Shown: positions 36,279 through 44,924 of the stretch, piece after piece | Layout of the letters: the number at the start of each line of letters is the position of its first letter | Position numbering within the stretch: the stretch's first letter is position 1 | Assembly: GCF_034096925.1 (NCBI RefSeq) | Contig: NZ_JAWZSQ010000025.1 | Span: forward strand, 5,951-69,950 | Length of the DNA: 64,000 nt | Reading direction: 5' to 3' | Origin: Patulibacter defluvii | GTDB lineage: Bacteria > Actinomycetota > Thermoleophilia > Solirubrobacterales > Solirubrobacteraceae | Notes under the pieces: model-generated | What the model saw: the letters and a program-made list of their open reading frames with translations, nothing else | The model's database searches: none | Told to the model about the DNA's origin: nothing | Program-made: the position numbers and the translations under genes

Positions 36279-37621
36279 AGCGCGCGATCCGCTTCCACGG
36301 GACGCAGGCGGTGAAGCTCGTCCTGCTGATGATCCTCGGCGTCGCCGTCGGCGGCTACATCTTCGGCCACCAGAACTTCGTGCCGCCGAGCTGGTTCCCC
36401 TTCGTCGGCAAGGAGCACTTCTACCTCGACGCCCGGTTCGAGACCGCCAACGGCGTCGCGCCGGGCCAGGGGCAGGCGGTCACGATCTCGGGGATCCGGG
36501 TCGGGGACGTCGCCGGCGTTCGGCTCGACCGTGGCGTCGCCGTGGTGCGCCTGCGGATGGGCCCGAAGCACGCGAAGATCTACCCGGACGCGAGCTTCCT
36601 GCTGCGGCCGAAGACCGGCCTCAAGGACATGGTCGTCGAGGTCGATCCGGGGACGCCCGCCGCGGGGGCGCCGCTGAAGGACGGCGCGACGGTCAGCAGC
36701 GCGTTGACCGCGCCTGACGTGAACCTCGACGAGGTGCTGGCCAGCCTCGACAGCGACACCCGCGCCGAGCTGGCGAACCTGCTCAGCGAAGCCGGGGTCG
36801 CGCTCGGCGGTTCGGGTGGTCGGGCGCTGGCGCGCGACCTGCGGCGCTTCACCCCGCTCTCCTACCACTCCGCCGAGGCGACGCGGCTCGTCGCCCGGCG
36901 CAGCGGGCAGCTGCGGCGTCTGGTCCACAACCTGGGCTTGATCGCCGACGAGCTCGGCAACCGCGACCAGCAGCTCGCGCGGTTCGTGCGGTCGAGCGCC
37001 GACGTCTTCCGGCGGTTCGCGAACCAGAACCGCAACCTCGGCGAGGCGCTCGACCGCTTCCCGGCCGCCCTCCGCGCCAGCGACGAGGCGCTGGGCAAGG
37101 CCAAGCGGTTCGCCCGCACGCTGCAGACCGCGTCGCCGCGTCTGCTGCCCGGCGCCCGCGCGCTCCCGACGGCGATGCGGGATCTGCGCCCGTTCCTGCG
37201 CCAGACGACGCCGGTCCTCCGCGAGCAGCTGCGGCCGTTCTCGCGCACGGCCCAGCCGACCGTTCGGGCGCTCGCCCCCGCGGCGCGCGACCTGGCCGCC
37301 GCGGCGCCGGACCTCGACCGGGTCCTGCGCGTCTTCAACGCGCTGACCGACACGCTGGCCTTCGATCCGCCCGGCGAGCAGAAGGGCTACCTCTACTACC
37401 TGCCCTGGGCGAACCACAACACGAACTCGGCCCTCGGCAGCCAGGACGGCGTCGGTGCGCTCCGGCGGTCGATGGTCTACCTGCCCTGTGGCGCGCTGAG
37501 CCTCGCCGACGTGGTGGTGAAGAACAACCCGACGCTCGGCACGCTCCTTCGGCTGCTGACGGTGCCGACCTACGACCAGACCTGTCGCGGAACGCCGGAC
37601 AAGGATGACAACAAGGGATGA
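36275..37621 (+). CDS. Mce family protein 5 (MlaD domain)
   Basis: A 448-residue Mce protein and the shortest of the six. Anchor at about residues 13-30 (AVKLVLLMILGVAVGGYIF) and MlaD domain about 48-128 (LDARFETANGVAPGQGQAVTISGIRVGDV, GLKDMVVEVDPG). The tunnel-helix segment includes QNRNLGEALDRFPAALRASDEAL. Its C-terminal region has two Cys (YLPCGALS, DQTCRG). Start GTG at 36275 overlaps the previous stop as GTGA, the only non-ATG junction in the operon. Confidence 0.88.
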   Translation: MKRAIRFHGTQAVKLVLLMILGVAVGGYIFGHQNFVPPSWFPFVGKEHFYLDARFETANGVAPGQGQAVTISGIRVGDVAGVRLDRGVAVVRLRMGPKHAKIYPDASFLLRPKTGLKDMVVEVDPGTPAAGAPLKDGATVSSALTAPDVNLDEVLASLDSDTRAELANLLSEAGVALGGSGGRALARDLRRFTPLSYHSAEATRLVARRSGQLRRLVHNLGLIADELGNRDQQLARFVRSSADVFRRFANQNRNLGEALDRFPAALRASDEALGKAKRFARTLQTASPRLLPGARALPTAMRDLRPFLRQTTPVLREQLRPFSRTAQPTVRALAPAARDLAAAAPDLDRVLRVFNALTDTLAFDPPGEQKGYLYYLPWANHNTNSALGSQDGVGALRRSMVYLPCGALSLADVVVKNNPTLGTLLRLLTVPTYDQTCRGTPDKDDNKG

Positions 37622-39117
37622 TCAAGAAGCGTCCCACCATCCCGCAGATCCTGGCGATGATCGTCTTCGCGCTGTCGAGCTTCGGCTGTCTGCTCTTCCT
37701 CTGGGTCTCGTTCGGAGGGCCGGTCCCGCTCAAGCCCGAGGGCTACCGCTTCTCCGTCCTGCTCCCGGAGGCGACCCAGTTGGCGACCACCGCCGACGTG
37801 CGGATCTCCGGCGTCAACGTCGGCAAGGTGGTCAAGATCGAACCCGGCGTCCAGAACCGGACCCGGGCGACGATCGAGCTGCAGGGACGGTTCGCCCCGA
37901 TCCCACGCAACACCCGCGCCATGCTGCGGGCCAAGACGCTGCTCGGCGAGACCTACCTGGAGCTCGCGCCGAGTCGCAACGACCCCGGCGGGACGCTGCC
38001 CGAGGGCGGGGCGCTCCAGAGCTCGCGGGTCGAGTCGACGGTCGAGCTCGACGAGATCCTGAAGACCTTCGATCCGAAGACGCGCGCGGCGTTCCGGGTC
38101 TGGATGCAGTCGCAGGCGCAGGCCGTCCGCGGCCGCGCCGCCGACTTCAGCGCCACCCTCGCCGAGCTGCCGGAGTTCGTCGACGAGATGGGCCGGTTGA
38201 GCGCGCTGCTCGACGCCCAGCAGGACGCCGTCCGGCAGTCCGTCTCCGGCACCGGCAAGGTCTTCGGCGCGATCAGCGCTCGCGACGGCGATCTGCGGGG
38301 ACTGGTTCGGGCGAGCGAGCGCACGTTCTCGCTGCTGGGGGCGCGCAACCGTGACCTGGCCGCGATCTTCCAGCGGCTGCCGCGCTTCGAGCGGGAGACG
38401 GCGGCGACCCTGCCGGCGTTCACGCGGCTGGCCCGCGAGGGTCGGCCGATCGTCCAGCGCCTGCTGCCGGCCGCCGACGAGCTGGGCCCGACCTTCGACG
38501 CCCTGCAGCGGCTCAGCGGTCCGCTCCGCGGCTTCATGGAGCGACTGGGGCCGCTGGTCACGGCATCGGAACGGGGCGTGCCCGCGCTCCGGCGGCTGCT
38601 CGGCGACCTGCCGCCGCTGCTCGAGGACTTCCAGCCCTTCCTGCGCCAGCTCGATCCGATGGTGCGCTACCTCGGGCAGTACCGTCGCGAGATCACCGGG
38701 TTCGCGGGCAACCTGGCCGCGGCCAGCCAGGCCCGCCAGCGGTCCGTGGGCGGTGGGGCGCCCGTCAACTACCTGCGCGCATCGCAGACCCTGAGCCCCG
38801 AGGGGCTGGCCTTCCAGCAGCGGCCGCTGGGCCAGTCGCGCCGCAACGCCTACGTCAGTCCCGGCGGCATGGGACTGCTGGCGCAGGGGCTGACGTCGTT
38901 CTCGACCGCCAGCTGCGCCAACCCCGATCCGCCGGCGCCGACCGCCAGCATCCCGGAGGGCCTCGAGGACCTGGTTGGCGCCTACGTCTTCCGGAACCTG
39001 ACCGGTGGCGAGGTGCTGCGGCCCGGGTGCAAGCCGCAGGGGCCGCAGCCCGGCTACGGCACCGCCTACCCGCACCTGACGGCCGACCCGCCGGTGCAGC
39101 TGAAGGGAACGCGATGA
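37618..39117 (+). CDS. Mce family protein 6 (MlaD domain)
   Basis: A 499-residue Mce protein. Anchor at about residues 10-32 (ILAMIVFALSSFGCLLFLWVS), MlaD domain about 42-125 (YRFSVLLPEATQLATTADVRISGVNVGKV, LLGETYLELAPS), then tunnel helices and a C-terminal region with Cys in STASCANPDP and LRPGCKPQG. The Cys inside the anchor is not in a proper lipobox. It starts and ends with ATGA overlaps, the last one leading directly into the cell-wall enzyme gene. Confidence 0.88.
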   Translation: MIKKRPTIPQILAMIVFALSSFGCLLFLWVSFGGPVPLKPEGYRFSVLLPEATQLATTADVRISGVNVGKVVKIEPGVQNRTRATIELQGRFAPIPRNTRAMLRAKTLLGETYLELAPSRNDPGGTLPEGGALQSSRVESTVELDEILKTFDPKTRAAFRVWMQSQAQAVRGRAADFSATLAELPEFVDEMGRLSALLDAQQDAVRQSVSGTGKVFGAISARDGDLRGLVRASERTFSLLGARNRDLAAIFQRLPRFERETAATLPAFTRLAREGRPIVQRLLPAADELGPTFDALQRLSGPLRGFMERLGPLVTASERGVPALRRLLGDLPPLLEDFQPFLRQLDPMVRYLGQYRREITGFAGNLAAASQARQRSVGGGAPVNYLRASQTLSPEGLAFQQRPLGQSRRNAYVSPGGMGLLAQGLTSFSTASCANPDPPAPTASIPEGLEDLVGAYVFRNLTGGEVLRPGCKPQGPQPGYGTAYPHLTADPPVQLKGTR

Positions 39118-42100
39118 GCCCCGACCCGACCGACCTGGCCGCCCAGCATCGCCCGGCCCACGCCTCGCGTTCCGGGCATGCGCGCGGCGGCCTGTTGGCC
39201 GTGGTTGCGGGCGTGGCCCTGGTCACGCCCGCGGCTGCCGCGGCCGAGGGCGCGGACACCACGCCGCTGCCGGCCGCGTCGACGACGACCGCGCCCGCCT
39301 CGACCGAGGCGACGACGCCGACGGAGACCACCCCGTCTCCTGAGACGCCGACCGAGACCACGCCGACCCCGCCGCCCGCCACGCCCAAGCCGGGTCGCCG
39401 GCCGGGTCGCTCCGACCCGCTGGCCGTCGATGGCGGTGGGCAGAAGCGCGAGGACGCCCGCAAGTCGGTCAAGAAGGCGCGGGAGGCCGCTGCGCGCGAG
39501 CGCGAGCAGCGTCGCGAGGAGAAGCGTCGCCGGGACGAGCAGCGGCGCGCCGGAGACCGCGACGCCGACCGAGAGTCGGGCGGAACCACGCCGGACGGGA
39601 CGACGCCGGGCGATGCGTCGGCCGACGCCGGCGATCCGCTGCCCGACGCGCCGACGGCGGTTCCGAACCTCTTCCTCGACCGCTTCCGGATCCCGCCGTT
39701 CCTGTTGCCGATCTACCAGGCGGCGGGCATCCAGTACGGGATCCGCTGGGAGATCCTGGCCGCGATCAACGAGATCGAGACCGACTACGGCCGCAACCTG
39801 AGCATCTCGACCGCGGGCGCGCTGGGCTGGATGCAGTTCATGCCCGCGACCTGGGACACGTACGGCACCGACGCGAACGGCGACGGCAAGGCCGATCCCT
39901 ACAACCCGGTCGACGCGATCTTCTCCGCCGCCCGCTACCTGCGCGCCGCGGGGGCGGATCAGGACATCCGCAAGGCGATCTTCGCCTACAACCACGCCGA
40001 TTGGTACGTCCGCTCGGTGCTGCTGCGGGCGCGGCTGATCGCCGGCTTGCCCGCCGATCTGGTGTCCTCGCTCGCCGGTCTGACCCAGGGGATGTTCCCC
40101 GTCGACCGTGCGGCGACCTACGACGGCGACGACGCGATCGAGGCCTCCCAGAAGACCGCCAAGGGCAACAACGCCGCCCGGCCGGTCGAGTCGAGCCAGC
40201 GTCGCTCGATCGAGATCCGCACCGCTCCCGGGGCGGCGGCCGTCGCGGTCCAGGACGGTGAGGTCACCCGGGTCGGCGAGAGCCCGCGCCTGGGCAAGTA
40301 CGTCCAGCTGCGCGACGTCTACGGCAACGTCTACACCTACGCGCACCTGAAGTCGGTCGAGGCCTACTACCCGGCGCCCAAGGATCCGGAGGCCGACGCC
40401 GACCGCGGCGCCGAGCCCGATCAGCCGCCAGCCGATCCGAAACCGACCCGACCCGCGACCGCGGGCACGGTGAAGCGCGGCGCGGCGTCCGGGGCGGGGG
40501 AGGAAGACCGCAAGGAGCCGCTGAGCTCGAGGCCGTCGCCTTCGCCTGCCGCTGACGCGGAGGTGGCGACGACCGCGGTCGACGCATCGCGACCGGCCGC
40601 CGCACCGCTGCCGCCGCACGGGCCGCTCAGGGGTTTGCCGCTGGCCAAGGCCGGCCTCGCCGCCCCGAAGCCGAAGACGAGGCCGCGCACCCCGGTGGCC
40701 GAGGATCCGGCGAACCCCGAGCCGGCGGCGGACGGCACGATCGGCGTCGTCGATTCGAGCCCGCGGCCGAAGCTGCGCGTGCTCGCCAACCCGGGCCGTC
40801 GGCAGCGCGCCGAGGCGAACCCCGGGGCGCTGCCGGTCGACGGTCCCACCCCGGGCGCCGAGCGGAGCGCGCCGGCGAAGCGGCCCGCCGGTACGCGCGT
40901 GCGGGCGGCGATGGCGATCGATGAGTCGGCGACCGTGGCGGCGGACGCGGATGCGGCCCGCGAGCGGACCGCGCCGGACTCGAAGCCGCGACGGTCCCGG
41001 CGGCGGGGGAGCCCGGTGCCGCCCCCGACCAGCAGCCTGCCCCCGCTGCTGCCGGTTCCGGGCGTCCCGGAGCCGATCGGCGACACGTCGGGCGGGCAGC
41101 AGAGCCGGACGCCGGACCAGACGCCGGTCGAGTCGGAGAAGCCGGCTCCCGGCGCCGAGGTGGCCACGGTCACGCCGGGGCCGTACGCGCCCCCGACCGA
41201 CAGCCTGACCACGGGCGACGGCCAGCTGCCGGCGATCGGCGATCGTCCCGACCTGGCGGCGCTCCACGGGCTGAAGCCCGAGCAGCTCAGCTACCGGCCC
41301 CTCAAGCGTGGCGCGCGGGTGCTCGCCGGGACCAGCCTCGGACGCGTCGGCTCCGGCACGGACGATGGCGAGGTCGACGGTCCGCCCGATCAGGCGGGGC
41401 GGATGACCTTCGAGATCCGGCCGGCGGGTCGCGAGGCGCCGCGGATCGACCCGAAGCCGATCCTCGACGGCTGGAAGCTGCTCGAGTCGACGGCCGTCTA
41501 CCGGGCCAAGGGCCGGTCCTTGTTCGGCACGGCGGGGGCGGGCCAGGTGCTGCTGATGAGCAAGGCGCAGCTCCAGCAGCGCGTGCTGGCGGACCGGAAC
41601 CTGAGCATCTACCCCCAGGGCCGGGCCGACATCGAGGCCGGCGCGATCGACCGGCGCGTGCTGGCGACCCTGGAGTACCTGACGGCGAACGGCCTGAAGC
41701 TGACGATCACCTCGCTGCGTTCGGGCCACGGCTACCTGACCGCGTCGGGCAACGTCTCCGAGCATTCGTCGGGCAGCGCGGTCGACATCGCGGCCTTGAA
41801 CGGCATCACGATCACGCCCAAGACCCAGGGTCCGGGCACGATCACCGAGTCGACGATCCGCCTGCTGCTGCAGCTGCAGGGCGCGATGAAGCCGCACCAG
41901 ATCATCAGCCTGATGACCTTCTCCGGGACCGACAACACGATGTCGCTGCCGGATCACGACGACCACATCCACGTCGGCTTCCGTCCCCAGGCGACCGACG
42001 ACCCGAAGCTCGGCCGCCAGCTGGCCCGGATCCTGAAGCCCGGCCAGTGGGCGCGCCTGATCAGCCGACTGGGCGAGATCGACAACCCGAAGGTCCTCAC

Positions 42101-42143
42101 CCAGCCGTCGAAGTACGCGGTGCGGGTGAAGCGGGGGCGGTAG
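39114..42143 (+). CDS. Multidomain exported cell-wall protein: lytic transglycosylase + interrupted M23 + M15-like peptidase
   Basis: A 1009-residue exported protein. Residues 20-45 form a signal or anchor; 45-180 is a Thr/Pro-rich then Arg/Glu-rich linker. At 185-310 is an SLT-type transglycosylase (AAINEIETDYGRN with the likely catalytic Glu, ALGWMQFMPATWDTYG, AIFAYNHADWYV). At 363-417 is the first half of an M23/LytM-like domain (KYVQLRDVYGNVYTYAHLKSV), lacking the first HxxxD zinc motif. About 300 disordered residues follow, then the matching second half (LKRGARVLAGTSLGRVG, FEIRPAG) at 725-792. At 820-960 is an M15/VanY-like domain with SEHSSGSAVDIA and DHIHVGF zinc ligands. The ATGA overlap with Mce protein 6 implies a joint role at the envelope. 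Confidence 0.85.
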   Translation: MSPDPTDLAAQHRPAHASRSGHARGGLLAVVAGVALVTPAAAAAEGADTTPLPAASTTTAPASTEATTPTETTPSPETPTETTPTPPPATPKPGRRPGRSDPLAVDGGGQKREDARKSVKKAREAAAREREQRREEKRRRDEQRRAGDRDADRESGGTTPDGTTPGDASADAGDPLPDAPTAVPNLFLDRFRIPPFLLPIYQAAGIQYGIRWEILAAINEIETDYGRNLSISTAGALGWMQFMPATWDTYGTDANGDGKADPYNPVDAIFSAARYLRAAGADQDIRKAIFAYNHADWYVRSVLLRARLIAGLPADLVSSLAGLTQGMFPVDRAATYDGDDAIEASQKTAKGNNAARPVESSQRRSIEIRTAPGAAAVAVQDGEVTRVGESPRLGKYVQLRDVYGNVYTYAHLKSVEAYYPAPKDPEADADRGAEPDQPPADPKPTRPATAGTVKRGAASGAGEEDRKEPLSSRPSPSPAADAEVATTAVDASRPAAAPLPPHGPLRGLPLAKAGLAAPKPKTRPRTPVAEDPANPEPAADGTIGVVDSSPRPKLRVLANPGRRQRAEANPGALPVDGPTPGAERSAPAKRPAGTRVRAAMAIDESATVAADADAARERTAPDSKPRRSRRRGSPVPPPTSSLPPLLPVPGVPEPIGDTSGGQQSRTPDQTPVESEKPAPGAEVATVTPGPYAPPTDSLTTGDGQLPAIGDRPDLAALHGLKPEQLSYRPLKRGARVLAGTSLGRVGSGTDDGEVDGPPDQAGRMTFEIRPAGREAPRIDPKPILDGWKLLESTAVYRAKGRSLFGTAGAGQVLLMSKAQLQQRVLADRNLSIYPQGRADIEAGAIDRRVLATLEYLTANGLKLTITSLRSGHGYLTASGNVSEHSSGSAVDIAALNGITITPKTQGPGTITESTIRLLLQLQGAMKPHQIISLMTFSGTDNTMSLPDHDDHIHVGFRPQATDDPKLGRQLARILKPGQWARLISRLGEIDNPKVLTQPSKYAVRVKRGR

Positions 42144-42183
42144 CGAAAGTGAGGGCGAAGGCCCCGCTTCCTGAAGGGCTTTT

Positions 42184-42209
42184 CGAGGGGGGCGCTAGCG
42201 CCCCCCTCG
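42184..42209 (+). terminator. Terminator palindrome after the mce/cell-wall-enzyme operon
   Basis: A perfect 26-bp palindrome (arms CGAGGGGGGCGC-T and complement) 40 bp beyond the stop at 42143. A second small stem (CCGGC-AAAC-GCCGG) followed by TTAAAAA lies just downstream. Confidence 0.85.
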
Positions 42210-42247
42210 GCGTTGCACGCGCCGGCAAACGCCGGTTAAAAACGCAC

Positions 42248-42276
42248 TTGCGTATCCATACAGACTCAGGTACGTT
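42248..42276 (+). promoter_or_regulatory. Promoter of the first A-B secreted-protein unit
   Basis: TTGCGT (-35) and TACGTT (-10) with a 17-bp spacer, preceded by GACTCAGG immediately before the -10. The same elements (TTGCAC-N17-TACGAT with GTCAGG) occur at 48068-48096. The predicted leader is about 60 nt. Confidence 0.65.
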
Positions 42277-42340
42277 CTCGTCTCAGAGGAGAGCGCTTGA
42301 AAGCGATCTCCCAATGGTCCAAGAGAGGAGATCGTATCCA

Positions 42341-43141
42341 ATGCCGTTCCAGCGTATTCGCGGTCGAGCCGCCGCGGTCGGAGTCACAGTCTTGGTTGGT
42401 GTCGCGAGCGCCGCGCCGTCCGCGATGGCCGGTGGCGACCCGCCGCCGTCGTTTGCGCGCTGTCCGACGGGCAATCCGGACGTGCTGTCGTGCATGGTGA
42501 TCCAGAGCACGGGCGGCTACCTGCGGATGAACAACACCACCGTGAACCTCGGAGACTCGATCAAGATCGAGGCCGGGCTCTCGCAGGATGAGAACTACAA
42601 CGTGACGGTGGTGCCGCCGACGAGTGGCAGCGCGTTGACGGCGAAGCCGATCAAGATCCCGGGCGGCCTGTTGGGTCTCGATGCCTCGATCTTCGGCGCG
42701 AACGACGTTTACGCCACGGCGAAGCTGGTCGGGACGCCGGTGCTGAACTTCGACACGTACAGCCTGAAGCTGCCGATCAAGATCGAACTCGACAACCCCT
42801 TCATCGGGCCCAACTGTCAGATCGGCTCGGCATCGAACCCGATCATTCTGGACACGATCACCGGTACGACGAACCCGCCGCCGCCGGCGACGCCGATGAC
42901 GGGCCACCCGGGCGATATCCAGTTCCCGGATCCGTACGTGACCGAAGTCCAGAACAACATCACGGTCGACAACACCTTCGCCGTCGGCTCGGCGAACAAC
43001 TGTGGCTGGTTCGGTGGGTTCTTCATCAACCCGCTGGTCAACCTCAAGGTCGGCCTGCCCTCGGCCGCGGGCAAGAACGCAACCTCGGTGACGGCGAACA
43101 TCTTCCTCAAGGCCGCGAGCGACGTGGTCGCGGGGAACTGA
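42341..43141 (+). CDS. Secreted protein family A, copy 1
   Basis: A 266-residue exported protein: signal peptide (AAAVGVTVLVGVASAAPSAMA), then a beta-rich mature part of about 235 residues beginning GGDPPPSFARCPTGNPDVLSC. Four Cys (RCPTG, LSCMV, PNCQIG, NNCGWFGG) could form two disulfides. A Pro/Thr hinge (TNPPPPATPMTGHPG) divides two halves. Its mature sequence is almost identical to copy 2 (44012-44812), while the signal peptides differ. No family I recognise. Start ATG at 42341 with an AAGAGAGGAG Shine-Dalgarno. It is followed by a conserved hairpin and a B-family gene. Confidence 0.78.
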   Translation: MPFQRIRGRAAAVGVTVLVGVASAAPSAMAGGDPPPSFARCPTGNPDVLSCMVIQSTGGYLRMNNTTVNLGDSIKIEAGLSQDENYNVTVVPPTSGSALTAKPIKIPGGLLGLDASIFGANDVYATAKLVGTPVLNFDTYSLKLPIKIELDNPFIGPNCQIGSASNPIILDTITGTTNPPPPATPMTGHPGDIQFPDPYVTEVQNNITVDNTFAVGSANNCGWFGGFFINPLVNLKVGLPSAAGKNATSVTANIFLKAASDVVAGN

Positions 43142-43173
43142 CCGCGATCTGCGGTCACCCCACCAAGTAGTCC

Positions 43174-43214
43174 CCTGCGGGCTCTACTCGCTTCTCGCGA
43201 AACGGGCCCGCAGG
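43174..43214 (+). promoter_or_regulatory. Intercistronic hairpin between A1 and B1
   Basis: 9-bp arms CCTGCGGGC / GCCCGCAGG with a 23-nt loop in the 108-bp A1-B1 gap. The same element, nearly base for base, lies between A2 and B2 (44849-44889). It could be a processing or attenuation element that changes the A:B ratio. Confidence 0.6.
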
Positions 43215-43249
43215 TTCCCCATCCATCGCCCCAAGGAGGCGGTAGCACC

Positions 43250-43876
43250 ATGAAGAAGTCCAAGGGAATCGCAGCGCTCATGATCGCGGCGGGCGCGCTC
43301 GGCGCGTCGGCAGCTCAGGCGTCGGCCGCATCGACCTATTTCGCGTCCGCCACGTCGATCTCCGGCACGCTGGGCGGCGGCCCGGCAGTGTTCATCGACG
43401 GCAACATCATCGTCAAGTGCACGGGTAGCACCGCGACGGTGTCCGGCCTGGATACCTCGCCCACTGCGCTGGCGAAGTCGTTCAGCGCTCCGGCGCCGGC
43501 GTTCACCGGCTGCACGGCGACCGTTGGCGGTCTGCCTCGTTCGGTCACGGTCTCGACGACCGGCACCTGGGGCGGCTCGCTGCTCACCTCGAGCTACGAC
43601 GCGGTCATCAACCCCATCAACAGTGGTGCGACGATCACCGTCGGTACCTGCGTTATCACCGTGAACGCGTCGTCGGTTGCGGCGAAGCTGACCGGTGGCG
43701 GCGCTCCGACGCTGGGCAGCGCGGCGAACACGTTGACTGTGAACGGCGTTGTCAACGTCTCGAACGGCGCTGGCTGCCCGACCAACACCACGGCGACCTA
43801 CGTCGCTGACGGCAGCACCGTCGCCGGGTCCGTCACGGGCACCTACGCCCTGAGCGGGACCGTCACCGAGAACTGA
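43250..43876 (+). CDS. Secreted protein family B, copy 1
   Basis: A 208-residue exported protein. The signal peptide (MKKSKGIAALMIAAGALGASAAQASA) is shared by all B copies. The mature part of about 180 residues is Thr/Ser/Gly/Val-rich beta with four conserved Cys: VKCTGS, FTGCTATVGG, VGTCVITVN, GAGCPTNT. It ends ALSGTVTEN. The segment SSVAAKLTGGGAPTLGS resembles copies 4 and 5, while the preceding INPINSGATITVG resembles copies 2 and 3, so the gene is mosaic. Start ATG at 43250 with AAGGAGG. A surface or matrix role is plausible but unproven. Confidence 0.78.
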   Translation: MKKSKGIAALMIAAGALGASAAQASAASTYFASATSISGTLGGGPAVFIDGNIIVKCTGSTATVSGLDTSPTALAKSFSAPAPAFTGCTATVGGLPRSVTVSTTGTWGGSLLTSSYDAVINPINSGATITVGTCVITVNASSVAAKLTGGGAPTLGSAANTLTVNGVVNVSNGAGCPTNTTATYVADGSTVAGSVTGTYALSGTVTEN

Positions 43877-43946
43877 GTGTTCCCGGACGCGCCCGAAGTG
43901 CTGGCAGCAAGTCACTGACCAGCGCTTCCGTGTCCGACGCTCTCGA

Positions 43947-43975
43947 GGCCGGGCTCGCGTCAGGCGAGCCCGGCC
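43947..43975 (+). terminator. Terminator hairpin after B1
   Basis: Perfect 12-bp arms (GGCCGGGCTCGC and complement) with a GTCAG loop, 71 bp beyond the B1 stop and 36 bp before the A2 start. Confidence 0.65.
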
Positions 43976-44011
43976 CCGCCATTCAGACGACAACGCAGGA
44001 GAGTTGTGACG

Positions 44012-44812
44012 ATGCCAGTCAACCGGCTCGGTGCTCGGGCCACGGCAATCGGCGCGGCGGCGCTGCTGGGGCTCGCAGCCTCCGCCTCGACCGCGATGGC
44101 GGGTGGCGATCCGCCGCCGTCGTTTGCGCGCTGTCCGACGGGCAATCCGGACGTGCTGTCGTGCATGGTGATCCAGAGCACCGGAGGCTACCTGCGGATG
44201 AACAACACGACGGTCGACCTCGGAGACTCGATCAAGATCGAGGCGGGGCTTTCGCAGGACGCGAACTACAACGTCACGGTGGTGCCGCCGACGAGTGGTA
44301 GCGCGTTGACGGCGAAGCCGATCAAGATCCCGGGCGGTCTGCTCGGCCTCGATGCCTCAATCTTCGGCGCGAACGACGTCTACGCCACCGCGAAGCTCGT
44401 TGGGACCCCGGTCCTGAACTTCGACACGTACAGCCTGAAGCTGCCGATCAAGATCGAACTCGACAACGCCTTCGTCGGCCCGAACTGTCAGATCGGCTCG
44501 GAGTCGAACCCGATCATTCTGGACACGATCACCGGTACGACGAACCCGCCGCCGCCGGCGACGCCGATGACGGGCCACCCGGGCGATATCCAGTTCCCGG
44601 ACCCGTACGTGACGGAGGTTCAGGGCAATGTCACGGTCGACAACGCCTTCGCCGTCGGCGAAGCAAACAACTGTGGCTGGTTCGGCGGGTACTTCATCAA
44701 CCCGCTGGTCAACCTCAAGGTCGGCCTGCCCTCGGCTGCCGGCAAGAACGCGACGTCGGTGACGGCGAACATCTTCCTCAAGGCCGCGAGCGACGTGGTC
44801 GCCGGGAACTGA
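44012..44812 (+). CDS. Secreted protein family A, copy 2
   Basis: A 266-residue near-duplicate of A1. The mature part differs at only about a dozen positions (for example DANYN for DENYN, DNAFVG for DNPFIG, SESNP for SASNP, VQGNVTVDNAF for VQNNITVDNTF). The signal peptide is diverged (MPVNRLGARATAIGAAALLGLA...TAMA). The four Cys and the Pro/Thr hinge are conserved. I chose ATG at 44012 because AGGAGAG ends 8 nt upstream; GTG at 44006 would be too close to it. No promoter like that of A1 is visible in the 36 bp after the B1 hairpin, so it may depend on read-through. Confidence 0.78.
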   Translation: MPVNRLGARATAIGAAALLGLAASASTAMAGGDPPPSFARCPTGNPDVLSCMVIQSTGGYLRMNNTTVDLGDSIKIEAGLSQDANYNVTVVPPTSGSALTAKPIKIPGGLLGLDASIFGANDVYATAKLVGTPVLNFDTYSLKLPIKIELDNAFVGPNCQIGSESNPIILDTITGTTNPPPPATPMTGHPGDIQFPDPYVTEVQGNVTVDNAFAVGEANNCGWFGGYFINPLVNLKVGLPSAAGKNATSVTANIFLKAASDVVAGN

Positions 44813-44848
44813 CCGCTCGCGAGTCGTCACTTCACCACTAGGCAGTCC

Positions 44849-44889
44849 CCTGCGGGCTCGACTCGCTTCTCGCGAAACGGGCCCGCAGG
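44849..44889 (+). promoter_or_regulatory. Intercistronic hairpin between A2 and B2
   Basis: Same 9-bp arms (CCTGCGGGC / GCCCGCAGG) and nearly the same loop as the A1-B1 element; part of the duplicated unit. Confidence 0.6.
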
Positions 44890-44924
44890 TTCCCCGTCCA
44901 TCGCCCCAAGGAGGCGGTAACACC

